From Zea mays (Eukaryota > Streptophyta > Magnoliopsida > Poales > Poaceae): a stretch of DNA of 64,000 nt. The notes beneath the pieces are model-generated. The model ran no database searches. It was given only the letters and a program-made list of their open reading frames with translations, and had not been told where the DNA came from. Positions within the stretch are counted from its first letter, which is position 1; every line of letters starts with the position of its first letter. Shown here piece after piece: positions 20,753-32,072 of this stretch. The position numbers and the translations under genes were made by a program. The stretch lies in the NCBI RefSeq assembly GCF_902167145.1, contig NC_050104.1, forward strand, positions 1,860,001-1,924,000, read 5' to 3'.

Positions 20753-21845
20753 CGATGCATCTCCATCGCCGAAGGTCAGGAACTCCTGCGAGAAATACAC
20801 TCGAGGGCTTGCGGCCATCACGCAGCGCCTCGAGCCCTTGTCGGGAATGCCTTCCGGCAAGGCTTCTACTGGCCAACGGCGGTGGCTGACGCCACTAGAA
20901 TTGTCCGCACCTGCGAAGGGTGCCAATTCTATGCGAAGCAGACCCACCTGCCCGCTCAGGCTCTGCAGACGATACCCATCACCTGGCCCTTTGCTGTATG
21001 GGGTCTGGACCTCGTCGGTCCCTTGCAGAAGGCGCCCGGGGGCTACACGCACCTGCTGGTCGCCATCGACAAATTCTCCAAGTGGATCGAGGTCCGACCC
21101 CTAAACAGCATCAGGTCCGAGCAGGCGGTGGCGTTCTTCACCAACATCATCCATCGCTTCGGGGTCCCAAACTCCATCATCACCGACAACGGTACCCAGT
21201 TCACCGGCAAAAAATTCTTGGATTTTTGCGAGGATCACCACATCCGGGTGGACTGGGCCGCCATGGCCCATCCCATGTCGAATGGGCAAGTGGAGCGTGC
21301 CAACGGCATGATTCTGCAAGGGCTCAAGCCCCGGATCTACAACGGCCTCAACAAGTTCGGCAAGCGATGGATGAAGGAACTCCCCTCGGTGGTCTGGAGC
21401 CTGAGGACGACGCCAAGCCGAGCCACGGGTTTCACGCCGTTCTTCCTGGTCTACGGGGCCGAGGCCATCTTGCCAACTGACCTGGAATATGGCTCCCCGA
21501 GTACGAGGGCCTACAACGATCAAAGCAACCAAGCTAGCCGAGAAGAATCGCTGGACCAGCTGGGAGAGGCTCGGGACAAGGCCTTACTACACTCGGCGCG
21601 GTACCAGCAGTCCCTGCGACGCTACCACGCCCGAGGGGTCCGGCCCCGAGACCTCCAGGTGGGCGACCTGGTGCTTCGGCTGCGGCAAGACGCCCGAGGG
21701 AGGCACAAACTCACGCCCCCCCTGGGAGGGGCCATTCGTCATCGCCAAAGTTCTGAAGCCCGGAACATACAAGCTGGCCAACAATCAAGGCGAGATCTAC
21801 GGCAACGCTTGGAACATCAAACAGCTACGTCGCTTCTACCCTTAA
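20753..21845 (+). pseudogene. Integrase of the Huck-like element
   Basis: Continues the same frame. Zinc domain H-H-A-A-P ... C-E-G-C-Q at about 20817-20925. DDE core: D in G-L-D-L-V-G-P (21005), D in T-D-N-G-T-Q-F (21182), E in Q-V-E-R-A-N-G (21288). The C-terminal part (W-E-G-P-F, about 21725; N-I-K-Q-L-R-R-F-Y-P ending 21843) lies one frame over. The slip is in the seven-C run at 21716-21722. No chromodomain follows, as expected for the Tat group. Confidence 0.9.
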
Positions 21846-22079
21846 GATGTTTTCAAGTTGTTCATACACCTCGCGCCCACGCAAAAGTTTAGTCATCAAG
21901 GAAGGGTCGGCCTCGCCTCGGCAAAGCCCGACCCTCCCTCGGGGGCTAAAAGGGGGGAGACCCCCTCTGCGTCGAATTTTTTCCTCGAAAAAAGATCTCT
22001 TTTTAGCAGAATTTCTTTCGTGCTTTTTGACTACTTCGAAAAGCGGATCCTGGAAACGACGGAGTACACGTAAGCAGCC

Positions 22080-22960
22080 AAGGCTGACCGAGCCGAGGGA
22101 CTCCTACGCCTCCGGGATACGGATACCTCACTCATCACCTTCTGCGATAAGTAACTCGCGTTCAGATAAAGTGACTCCGTGGACCGGACAAGTCTTTACG
22201 TTCGGAAGCTCTTCTGCCGAAGCGGTCCTTCAAGCTTTCTCGACTGAGTCAGAGACAGGGCCTCATGGACGGGTGAAAGTACGCGTAAGCGGCAAGGCCG
22301 ACCGAGCCGAGGGACTCCTACGCCTCCGGGATACGGATACCTCACTCATCACCTTCCGCGAAAAGCAACTCTCGCCCGCACAAACATCCCTGTTACCGAC
22401 GAAAAAGTCCAGATGCTCGGAATAAGAGGAAAAAAGGCGCAGCTTTACAGCGCAGCGAGGGTGTGTTTTCTGGCCTCAGCGGCCGCAGAAGGCACACGCT
22501 ACAAGGCGATCTGATCCTGCAGGCTCGGGTCTTCACGCTGGAAGGGGGCTATCACCCTCGGCATCGACGACACCTTCAGCGAGATCCGACCCAGCCTCGG
22601 ATGGCGACGCGGTCCAGGGACTTCTCCGGGAATCCGGCCCGAGCAGGCGGCTCGGCCGGTTACCCCTGGGGCCTCGGCCAACCATCTTCCAAGGGCGCCA
22701 GCCCGACCCGAGGCCTCGGCTGATCGACTCCGGCGTCGGCCCCGCTGACGGGCAACCCGGCTAGGCTCCGGCCAACCAGGTTCCCATTTTCGAGCCAACT
22801 CCGCCTCTGTTCGTACTGATATCGCTACCCCTGGCCTCGGCTCATCGAAGAGCGGCCAAGGGGTCCCTTTAACTAAGCTAGAGGAGCCTCAGACAACAAG
22901 GCCGATCGAGCCGAGGGACTCCTACGCCTCCGGGATACGGATACCTCACTCGTCACCTTG
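22080..22960. repeat. Three spaced copies of a 60-bp repeat in the Huck-like 3' region
   Basis: The unit with GAGCCGAGGGACTCCTACGC and GGGATACGGATACCTCACTC occurs at about 22080-22142, 22293-22355 and 22900-22962. The copies are nearly identical, while the sequence between them differs and their spacing is unequal (about 213 and 607 bp). Confidence 0.88.
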
Positions 22961-22991
22961 ACACGGGGCGACTCATGCTTGGTGAAGCGGT

Positions 22992-23819
22992 TCAGGTAAT
23001 CAACAGGCGATACTTAGTGCTCGAAAATAAAGAAAAAACACGGCTCCGTGCCGAAATTACATACATGTTCAGGCCTCGACAGCCACAATGAACAAAGACA
23101 CTGGCATCCAAGGTGCCATCACAAAAGGAACTCTGGTTCCGTCCCCGTGGGTACGAGCGGCCTCGAGCCTGCGGGGTGACGAACATCGGGAGGCTCGCCA
23201 GCGACCTCTGCAGCAGCAGCCATGGTCCCGGGTAGATGCGGCCACCGGAGGGCTCTTGTTCGCGGTCCCGCTCAAGGGACGCGAACCGGCCATCAAAGCC
23301 AAAGAGCGGGCCGCTCCCAAGTGCTCCGGCAGATCCTCGCTGCCGTCCTCGCCGCGAATGCGAGGGAAAGGACGGAATGTTGCATCCTAGCTGGACAGCA
23401 ACAGTTCGCCTTCCCCGGCATGACTGGAGGACGTCTCCGTCGCAGCGCGGGAGGACGATTGCCACCACCAGAAGCTGGAAGAGGAGGTGGTTCGCCGACC
23501 CGCGCAGGAGGTAGAGCCCCGGCTCGCCTCGCTCCCCGCCCCAGCGAGGATGACGAACACCCCCGATGCTGAGGGCGGGATCATAGCCTGGTTTGCCTCT
23601 CCCCATCCAGGAGCTGGAGGTCACCGTCTTGGGTGACCACCGGCGGAGGGGAGCGACCAGGCTGTGTGATGAAAATCCTTGAAGCCGAACGATGGCTGAA
23701 AGGTACCAACTCCCACGGAGTTGCGTTCCTCCAACGAGGAGGCGGAAAGACGGCGGGTACCACCCATCCGGGGGCTTGGAAGATGGAAAGACACAACGCA
23801 TGAGGGAGGAAGAAGACAT
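22992..23819 (-). other. Antisense open frame of unknown value, Huck-like element
   Basis: 275 codons on the minus strand, opposite to gag-pol, in the place where Tat relatives carry an antisense ORF. A TATA-like TTTAAAAGG lies on the minus strand at about 23847-23857, close upstream of the first ATG. The predicted product is Ser/Arg/Gly-rich with no domain I recognise and does not resemble the antisense protein of the first element. It may be a chance frame in GC-rich DNA. Confidence 0.25.
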
Positions 23820-24720
23820 GGTTGCCTTCCGAAAGGGGTCACCCTCCTTTTAAAGGCAACTCTCCCTGCGTGCGCCCTCAAACGCCACTGGCTGAGTCTT
23901 CTTCAACACGCTCCAAGGCCCTCCCCTGCGGCGCGGGGGCTGGGTCCCGCATGTCATGCAAACCGGCTCAGAGCAGAAGAAGCCAAACCGCCGCACGTGG
24001 TGCACACAACCGCCCAGCGGTTACAAGCGACCCCCCACTTTTGCCCAGACCAACGGGCGGAAGGGGCGGGCAGCCATGCAGGCGGCATGCAACCGCGCCA
24101 GGTGGACGCGCTTCTCCGACTTCTGACACGCCAGCTTGGAGGCCCAGGCCCACGCGTCACGCAACCAGCGCACCGGATGCTGCATGCGGGCAACTGCACC
24201 GCCACTTGCGCCACCGTCGCACCTCTTCGGTTGCGGAACCTGTGCCGCGACTCGAGGCGACCCAGCGCACGACCCAGCAGCGCCAGCCTGGTGCGACGGT
24301 CAATGCGGCCGAAAGTGGGCCGGCAGTAGTGACGGTGGCAGGCGGGCGGGAGCAGCAGTCACGTCGTCAGCCAGGCTCACGTCCCATCTAAGGGTAGCAA
24401 GAGAGCCTCCTCCCACGGCGTGAAGATGGTGCGCCCGTGATCCGTTCCTCGAATGGCTCGCGCACGCGCAATGGCCGCCCCGCCAACCACTCGCCCCGTC
24501 GCATTAACTCCGCGGCGGAACAGGCGGCGTTTCTGGCAGGAGAAGCGGGCGACGCTTCGCCTTCGCCGTGATAACCGCGCCAAAAAAGGTACGCCACGTC
24601 GTTCGATTTCGTATCCTTTTCCTTTTTCCTCTTTCTCTATCTCTTGCAACAGGGACCGGGAAAGGGGGATACCCCGAAAAGGATCCTTCCCTGTGAAGGA
24701 ACCGGGCTCTGAGCCCCCCC

Positions 24721-24930
24721 TACTGATCAGAGGTTCGAAGACTGGCCCTCCGAGGGGTTCAACAGTCGCCTCAGATCGCGTGGGCCCTACACCCACTACT
24801 GGTCAGAGGTTCGAAGGCCGGCCCCCCGAAGGGCTCCACGGCCGCCTCAGGCTACTCGGGCTCCGCGCACATTACTGATCAGGGGTTCGAAGGCTGGCCC
24901 CCGAAGGGTTCACAGTCGCCTCAGACGCCG
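24721..24930. repeat. Three tandem copies of a 75-77-bp repeat in the Huck-like 3' region
   Basis: Units beginning CTGATCAGAGGTTCGAAG or close variants start at about 24722, 24799 and 24874, each running to a GTCGCCTCAG or GCCGCCTCAG end. They are more diverged than the 60-bp family. Confidence 0.85.
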
Positions 24931-25656
24931 AGCGAGGGATGACCAGGGGTACGTTCGATACATAACCGAGGCTCGGGCTGCGCTCCCGAGGTACCCTAGG
25001 ACATTTCCGAGACCAGCGGGAGCGATCTTGTAACGGAATCCCATCGGAGGGAGGCATCGAGCCCTCGGACCCCGTCGCCAGGGGACCGGGTCCGGCAGAT
25101 CACCCGCAGGTACTTTTGGGCGTGCCTCTGGGCCCCTAGCCGACCCCCAACGAACGGGGCACGGACGTCCACTCGGATTACCCGCTTGCAGCTCACCGGA
25201 GACACCATGTTCGGTGCCCATCGAGGGTAACATGGCGCTCTCCCCCCTCCTCCTTGCGGAAAGGCGACGTAGGGGCGTATGTAAAAAGCCGAGTCTGTCC
25301 CTGATCGCCCTCTCGCCCTGTGCGGAGGCTCGGGGGCTGCTCTCGCAAACCCGGCTCCGGCCAAACCGTTGACAGCGTCAACATACCAGCCCGAGAGCTT
25401 GGGCCCCGACCGTGCACCCGGGCTACGACCAGTTCGCATGAGGGAACAACCAGACCAGCCGAAGCATTACGCAAGGCATTAAGACCTCGAAGGAGTGAAA
25501 CCACTCCTCCGAGGCCTCGGGGGCTACACCCGGCGGGTGCGCTCGCGCGCACCCACCGGAACAAAATGCAACCGAGAAAGGCTGGTCCCCTTGCAAAAAA
25601 GTGCGACGAAAGCCTCCAAGCGAGTGCTAACACTCCCTTCGAGGCTCGGGGGCTAC

Positions 25657-27114
25657 TGTCGGGGACCATAATTAGGGGTACCCTCAAGACGCCTAATTCT
25701 CAGCTGGTAACCCCCATCAGCATAAAGCTGCAAAGGCCTGATGGGTGCGATTAAGTCAGGAATCAGTCCATACGAGTGACTCAATCACGCTTCGCCCGAG
25801 CCTAGCCTCGGACAAAGGCAGCCGACCTCGAGGGACTTCCGTCTCGCCCGAGGCCCCCCTTTAACGGCGGACACATCTCCGGCTCGCCCGAGGCCTTGGC
25901 TTCGCTAAGAAGCAACCCTGACTAAATCGCCGCACCGACTGACCAAGTTGCAGGAGCATTTAACGCAAAGGCAGCCTGACACCTTTATCCTGACGCGCGC
26001 CCCCCGGCAGAGCCGAAGTGACCGCCGTCACTCCGCCGCTCCACTGGCCGGTCTGACAGAAGGACAGCGCCGCCTGCGCCACTCCAACTGCAGCGCCACT
26101 CGACAGAGTGAGTCTGAGAGGCAGTCAGACCTTGCCAAAGGCGCCATAGGAAGCTCCGCTCCGCCCGACCCAGGGCTCGGACTCGGGCTAAGACCCGGAA
26201 GACGGCGAACTCCGCTCCGCCCGACCCAGGGCTCGGACTCGGGCACAGCCCCAGAAGACGACGAACTCCGCTTCGCCCGACCACAGGGCTCGGACTCCGC
26301 CCTGGCCTCTGCCGAACGACCTCCGCCTCGCCCGACCCAGGGGCTCGGGCTCGGCCTCGGCAACGGAAGACAGATTCGACCCCAGCTTCGGAGGAGCCCC
26401 CACGTCGCCCGGCCTCGGGCGCGGGCCCGCCACGTCAACATGGAGCGCCATCATCACCCTACCCCGAGCCGACTCGGGCCGCAGAGAACAAGACCGGTGT
26501 CCCATCTGGCCAGCTCCGCCAGATAGGCAATGATGGCGCCCCGCGTGTCCTGTGACGACGGCGGCTCTCAGCTCCCTTACGGAAGCAGGGGGGCGTCAGC
26601 AAAGACTCGACCGCTCCGACAGCTGTCCCTCCGCCAAGCTCCGTTGCTCCTCCGACAGCCACGACATCACGCCAGCAGGGTGCCAAGATCTCTCCGGCTG
26701 CCACATTGGCATGTACTTAGGGCGCTAGCTCTCCCTCCGCTAGACACGTAGCACTCTGCTACACCCCCATTGTACACCTGGATCCTCTCCTTACGCCTAT
26801 AAAAGGAAGGACCAGGGCCTTCTTAGAGAAGGTTGGCCGTGCGGGACCGAGGACGGGACAGGCGCTCTCTTGAGGCCGCTCGCTTCCCTCACCCGCGTGG
26901 ACGCTTGTAACCCCCCTACTGCAAGCGCACCCGACCTGGGCGCGGGACGAACACGAAGGCCGCGGGATTTCCACCTCTCTCACGCCCGTCTCCGGCCACC
27001 TCGCCTTTCCCCCCTTCGCGCTCGCCCACGCGCTCGACCCATCTGGGCTGGGGCACGCGGCACACTCACTCGTCGGCTTAGGGACCCCCCCCCCCCGGTC
27101 TCGAAACGCCGACA
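25657..27114 (+). repeat. 3' LTR of the Huck-like element (1458 bp)
   Basis: Starts TGTCGGGG and ends GCCGACA, followed by the target duplication GTTCT. It has one 56-bp unit where the 5' LTR has five, and a 12-C run (27085-27096) where the 5' copy has six. TATAAAAG lies at 26798-26805. Confidence 0.93.
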
Positions 27115-28310
27115 GTTCTCAAGATTTGGATGACAATGGTTCAAAGAGTCATGAATATTCTGACTTCAGATCTTTCCCTGTTTGCCAAATAGCCTCTTCT
27201 TCTGAGTTAGGATTCCAGTACACTTTACACATCCTAATGGCTCAACTTCTAGTTACTCTTTTAGCCAAAAAATCCTTACAAGATTTCCTCATACGTAAGA
27301 TCTTCCCTCACATTAACTTTTATAGAGGTATCGATTCCTCTAGTACAAGCAAACACTTCTTCAGTTTGGATACACAAGAATACATCGTGTATTCTGATGA
27401 GCTCCCTAGATGATCAAACTGATAATCTACTTTTTACTTGTCTTTCAAGAACCTTAAAAATCCAATAAACCATGGTTCTAACTTATCTTTTACTTCGAAC
27501 CTCTTAATTCCTTTCATCGATCACACTTTAAGAACACATAGTCTCCCACTAAAAACCAAATCTCTTCTTTGTGTATTAGGATAACTATTTCTATCGAGAT
27601 TGTGCCTATTTTAAGTTGTCTCTGACCATCCGTACTTGCTCCTCGACATCTCCAAGCACACCTGGTCCAGACATCTAACTCTCAATAATCTAGTTCTAAA
27701 ACAATGGGGTTTTCCACTTATGTCCATACAATGCCTCAAAAGGTGCCATCTTGAGACTTCTAGTGACTGTTGTTGTATGAAAACTCACCATAAGGAAAAC
27801 TGTAGTTCTAGTTGGTAGCATATTGTGTTGCACAAGCTCTCCACATATCCTCTAGTATCTAGTTAGTCTTCTCCATTTCTCTACCAGTTTGGGTGATATG
27901 GAACTAAACTTCAATGCAATTATCAAGGATTCATATATGCTTTTCTAGAAATGTGACATGAATTGAGAGCCTCTATCATATACGATCCTCTTGGGGACAT
28001 ATAACTGTACCAAATTAGGTCTAGTTGTAAGTTGTATTGACAAGAAAAAAGTGAGCGACCTTTGTTAGTCGATACATTATTATCTATATTAAAGCATAAA
28101 ATCTCTAAGTGTGGGGCAATATAACTATAAAGTCCATTCCAACTTCTTCCTACTACATCAACTCAGGTATCTTCAGTGACTGAGGTAATCCTACAGGCCT
28201 TTGATGCTCTACTTTAATCCTCTAGAATGTATCTCACAAAGCTACATATTCAACCACATTTCTCTTTAGTCAAAACCACACGTATGTTTCCTTGAGATTT
28301 AGATACATCT
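27115..28310 (-). pseudogene. Chromovirus (Ty3/gypsy) integrase and chromodomain relic
   Basis: Read on the minus strand with several stops and shifts. From right to left: a zinc-domain tail (E-Y-V-A-L-W-D-T-F, E-H-Q-R-P-V-G-L; about 28280-28190), a core start (W/E-E-V-G-M-D-F-I-V; about 28150), D-R-G-S-Q-F (about 27970), E-F-x-Y-N-N-S-H and M-A-P-F-E-A-L-Y-G (about 27800-27720), a C-terminal M-K-G-I-K-R-F then L-K-K-C-L (about 27520-27350), and a chromodomain-like K-R-V-T-R-S ... S-E-E-E-A-I-W near 27270-27190. These landmarks are standard for chromoviruses. The Huck-like element is inserted just past its end. Confidence 0.78.
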
Positions 28311-29780
28311 TGGTACGTTTGGGTTGTATAGAGTATGCTGACTCAGATATCTTTAATTGTATACCATACTATTCCCTGATCATTTATTCTAAAGCCTTGT
28401 GCCTTACCAACTATCATAACTTCCATGATCTCTATAATCTTCCTCATCTTCCAACTGACCCTTGTGTATCTCCTATTCCTATGTGGGTGCCACTTCTAGT
28501 TCCATTATATTAGTTATAATACTCATGTTAAGTTACTCAAACTCCTTGCACAACTCCTTCAACACAGGTGTTGTTCGTACCTCATTAACATAACTTCATG
28601 CCTATGAATGTCGGCTAGCAACCTTGAAGGTCTTAATAGGCAAAAATTAGTGGAGACTAACATGCCGAGGCAGGCAACTCTACCACAAAAGATTCGTTAG
28701 TCTACATGACAAGGTCATGAACTCAGATGAATAATGAGCTAAGGGGTAGACGTACAATTCTTCTTGTATGAATAGAGAGTTTCTCTTGCCTAAATCAGTT
28801 GTTCGTACAAGTGAAACTCGGGGGGCTACGGTAAAGGATATGTACCAAGGGTATCTCAAGAAGTCGGATATAAATGCAGCGGTTTTAAGGGCACAACTCA
28901 GTGAAGCTCACAACTTGGCCAAGACGATAATTCGGTCACATACACAACTTGGCCAAACCCGCGACTCGGATTCGGACAACAGGTCGGAACGACTGAGGCA
29001 ATAGCATCGGAGAAAAGATCGGGTGTCAAGATGATGAGACTTATCTGCATTATTCTATTGTAACAAACGACATTCGGAATATAAGGAGTCACATCCAAAG
29101 TATAAGGAGTCGTTTGGATAGAGAAAAACTCGCATCTATATCCGTGTTTCTTGTAAACAGTCTCCTTCACACGGTTATAAAAGTGAGGGGAAGATGATCT
29201 AAGGGGGGACGATCAATCAGAAACATAGTTACCCGCAAACTAGACGTGGGGTATCATCTCATTCTGTATTTTACTTTCGAAACTTTATCTGTGACCATAC
29301 CTATCTCCAATGTCTTAAACGCTATCGAGATTTTCTCGACACACCTGGAGTGCTTTCAGGACGCTTGTAGTATTATCATTCATCTTTATATGGAATCCGG
29401 CCGGCCATCCAACTGCCTGAAAATGAAACATCGAAACGGAAACTCAATTGCCCCGTTTTATTTTTGTCCTGAATAATGCATGCATGTTCTATCTGTACAG
29501 GACAGCTAGATGCCTGCAGACGGCAGTACTGGCTAGCTGAACTGTGGCCGTAGCTTTCAGCAGGAATTTTTTTTTTTTGCTGCTTTGCGTCATTATCAGG
29601 CAATTTAAATTAACCGCAGATTTGGATTGCACCGTATATATAGTCACACGTGAAAAAGAGCTCGACCTTTTTCTGTGCACACTGTCACTCATTTTCCCGT
29701 GTTTATTATACTACAGGAGCTTTATATTTTGTTTTTTTATTCGTAAAAGATCTATATACTAACTTGTGCATTACATATAT
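28311..29780. other. No gene seen; possible LTR fragment
   Basis: Mostly unique-looking AT-rich sequence. On the plus strand, GGTTATAAAAGTGAGGGG at about 29173-29190 looks like an LTR promoter preceded by about 350 bp of moderately GC-rich sequence. There is no partner LTR, primer site or protein. A T-run lies at 29566-29579. Confidence 0.35.
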
Positions 29781-30125
29781 CACTACCGGAATTCGGGTCT
29801 TTACCGAGTGCTCGGCTCTTTGCCGAGTGCTTTTTGTCGGCACTCGGCAAAGTCCTGCTCTCGGTAACGAGTTCGTTTACCGAGTGTAGGACTCTCGGCA
29901 TAGAAATACACTCGGCAAAGTATTCTTTGCCGAGCGCCGAACACTCGGCGAAGGCGGCGCTCGGCAAAGGACCGTCAGCGGCCGTCTAGAGCTGACGGCC
30001 GTTAGCCTTTGCCGAGGGCCAAGCCTTGGCACTCGACAAAGAAGATTCTTTGCTGAGTGTTAACCGGCTGACACTCGGCAAAGCTTTCTTTGCTGAGTGT
30101 CATTTCTGGACACTCGGCAAAGTAT
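29781..30125. repeat. Left terminal and subterminal repeats of the CACTA element
   Basis: Multiple copies of TTTGCCGAGTG and its inverse, often as hairpin pairs around short variable loops. In En/Spm these subterminal motifs are the binding sites of TNPA. Extra blocks of the same motif lie at 31115-31345, beyond the palindrome. Confidence 0.88.
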
Positions 30126-30257
30126 ATTTTTATTTTTTTATTTTCCCAACCAAACTTTTTGTGGTATGTTACTACACTATGTGGACACTCGGCAAAGTAT
30201 ATTTTTATTTTTTTATTTTCCCAACCAAACTTTTTGTGGTATGTTACTACACTATGT
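30108..30257. repeat. 75-bp tandem duplication
   Basis: GGACACTCGGCAAAGTATAT starts at 30108 and again at 30183, and the following 55 bp are also identical. The unit joins the last subterminal repeat to the first part of the palindrome arm. The small CACTA has one copy at the matching place (about 9660-9735). Confidence 0.92.
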
Positions 30258-31112
30258 AGACCTACATGTACTATTTTGGGACAATTAGAAAAGTGTTTTC
30301 TATAGCTAGTAGATTTAGTTCGTTTATTTAAATTTCTTCGGAAAATTCAGATTTGAACTGTAAGTCAATCGATACTTGGAAAACCGTGCATACAAAAATG
30401 ATACCCATGCTATTTAGCACAAGTTACGACCGATTTCAGGAGCGGACCGGAAACTTCGAGCAAGATGCTCACTAAACATGGTTGTGAACTTGCCACCAGT
30501 TGTTTAAAAATTGTATAAAACACAAACAAAGTTAGAAAATCATGAAACTTGTCAACGTGTCATGATATCATATATAAAGGCTATGATAAAAATTTGAGAA
30601 AATTTCGAGAAAGTTGTGTTGCACTATGTGTAGAAACCTAAGAGAACGACATTGAAACTCTATGATTTCATGTGTGGATCTCTTAGGTTTCTATACATAG
30701 TGCGTCACAACTTTCTTAGAACATTCTCAAATTTTTACCACAGCCTCTACATATGATATCATGGCATGTGGACAAGTTTCATGATTTTCTGACTTTGTTT
30801 GTGTTTTATACAATTTTTAAACAACTGGATGGTAAGTTCACGGCCATGTTTAGTGAGCATGGTGCTCGAAGGTTCCGGTCTGCTCCTGAAATCGGTCGTA
30901 ACTTGTGTTACCTAACATTGATATCATTTTTGCATGCACGATTTTCCATGTTTCGAGCCACTTGCACTTCAAATCTGAATTATCCGAGTAAATCCAATTA
31001 AAAGAACAAAATCCAATAGTCATAGGAAACAATTTTATAATTGTGCAAAAATGGTAACATGTAGGTCTACATAGTGTAGCAACATACCACAAAAAGTTTG
31101 GTTGACAAAATA
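30130..31112. repeat. About 0.95-kb imperfect palindrome inside the large CACTA
   Basis: Centre near 30660-30670. GTAGACCTACATGTA at about 30256 mirrors ACATGTAGGTCTAC at about 31058. TTACGACCGATTT at about 30424 mirrors AAATCGGTCGTAA near 30889. It matches the palindrome at 9690-10605 along its length, by eye at roughly 90 percent in the left arm. The transcript of either strand would fold into a hairpin with arms of about 450 bp. Confidence 0.9.
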
Positions 31113-31349
31113 AAAAATATATTTTGCCGAGTGTCACACAATGGCACTTGACAAAGTGTTCTTTGCCGAAAGCCAGACGGGAGGCACTCGGCAAAAACTC
31201 TAAGGACATGCTTTGCCGAGTGCATGTCAGTGGACACTCAGCAAAGAGGTCTTTACCGAGTGCCGGATCCGGGGCACTCGGCAAAATGTATTTTTTAATT
31301 AAAAAAATCTTTGTCGAATGCTCACGATTTGGCACTCGGCAAAGACTTT

Positions 31350-31655
31350 TTCGTTGACAGTAAACAAAGCGCCGCCGCACTCTCTCCTCTCACTCTCTCA
31401 ATCTCACCACACTCTCACCCGTCGCACGCCGCCTCACCGCCCGGACGTCGCCTCGCCACGCGCACGCCACCCAGCCGCTGCCGCGCCCCCGCCATTCTCA
31501 CGCCGCCCAGCCCCTCCCCGCCATCCTTAGGCCGCCCGCCCTTCCCCGCCGTCCTCACGCCGCCACGGTCGCCGCCCTCCCTGCCATCCTCACGCCGTCA
31601 CGGTCGCAGCCCCTCCCCGCCATCCTCACGCCGCCCCGCCGCTCCCCGGCAAAGG
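31350..31655 (+). other. C-rich leader region of the CACTA transposase gene
   Basis: Starts after the second subterminal block. It is made of degenerate units around CGCCATCCTCACGCCGCC. It ends in CGGCAAAG|GTCACA, a plausible 5' splice site. It lies 0.4 kb before the transposase start, so I read it as a 5' UTR exon. No conserved protein is evident. Confidence 0.4.
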
Positions 31656-32072
31656 TCACATTTATTTATTTATTTATATGTGTACATGTGGTATATTTAT
31701 TAGTAGAATAAAGTGCATGTGGTATATTGTTTTGTTTGTCTCGATTTGATATAGTGTATAGATGGATGTATTTGTGATTGACGACCATTGTGTCAATTTG
31801 ATAAAGTGCATGTGCTATATTTATTTGTTTGTCTCAAATTTGATATAGTGCATCGTTTGATGTGGAGGTGCTGCCAAAAATTTAAAAGTATGGAGGACCG
31901 TCAGTGTATGTAGTATATATAATAAAAATGTAGTTTGCATGTAGTTATGTAGCCATCCCCGTGCGTCAGCCATCGTGCTGTTACTTATATTTGCAGGCTT
32001 TGGAAACCTCCTCGTGCAAGGGAGGTGCTGCCAAATTTTTTTGTTGGTAGGCTTCTTTATATATGTTAGAGG

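Larger units (their letters stand above)
21846..25656. other. Long noncoding 3' region of the Huck-like element
   Basis: A 3.8-kb stretch between integrase and the 3' LTR, with no sense-strand gene. Frames of up to about 200 codons on either strand lack recognisable domains. It holds two repeat families (listed separately) and a minus-strand frame at 22992-23819 preceded by a TATA-like TTTAAAAGG. The last bases, GCTCGGGGGCTAC before 25657, form the polypurine-type plus-strand primer. Confidence 0.75.
13590..27114 (+). mobile_element. Complete Huck-like Ty3/gypsy retrotransposon, 13.5 kb
   Basis: Two long LTRs (13590-15265, 25657-27114) begin TGTCGGGGACC and end CGCCGACA. Identical 5-bp target duplications GTTCT lie at 13585-13589 and 27115-27119. 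The interior has a primer binding site, a gag-protease frame, RT-RNase H, integrase, and a 3.8-kb noncoding tail. LTR start, size and GC-rich codon use fit the maize Huck family; that name is from memory. Three in-frame stops and one frameshift make it defective, but the near-identical LTRs point to a young insertion. Confidence 0.93.

Noticed and set aside
29173..29190. Promoter of a host gene
   Set aside because: The TATA-like GGTTATAAAAG is not followed by a coding frame. At most it is a leftover LTR promoter.
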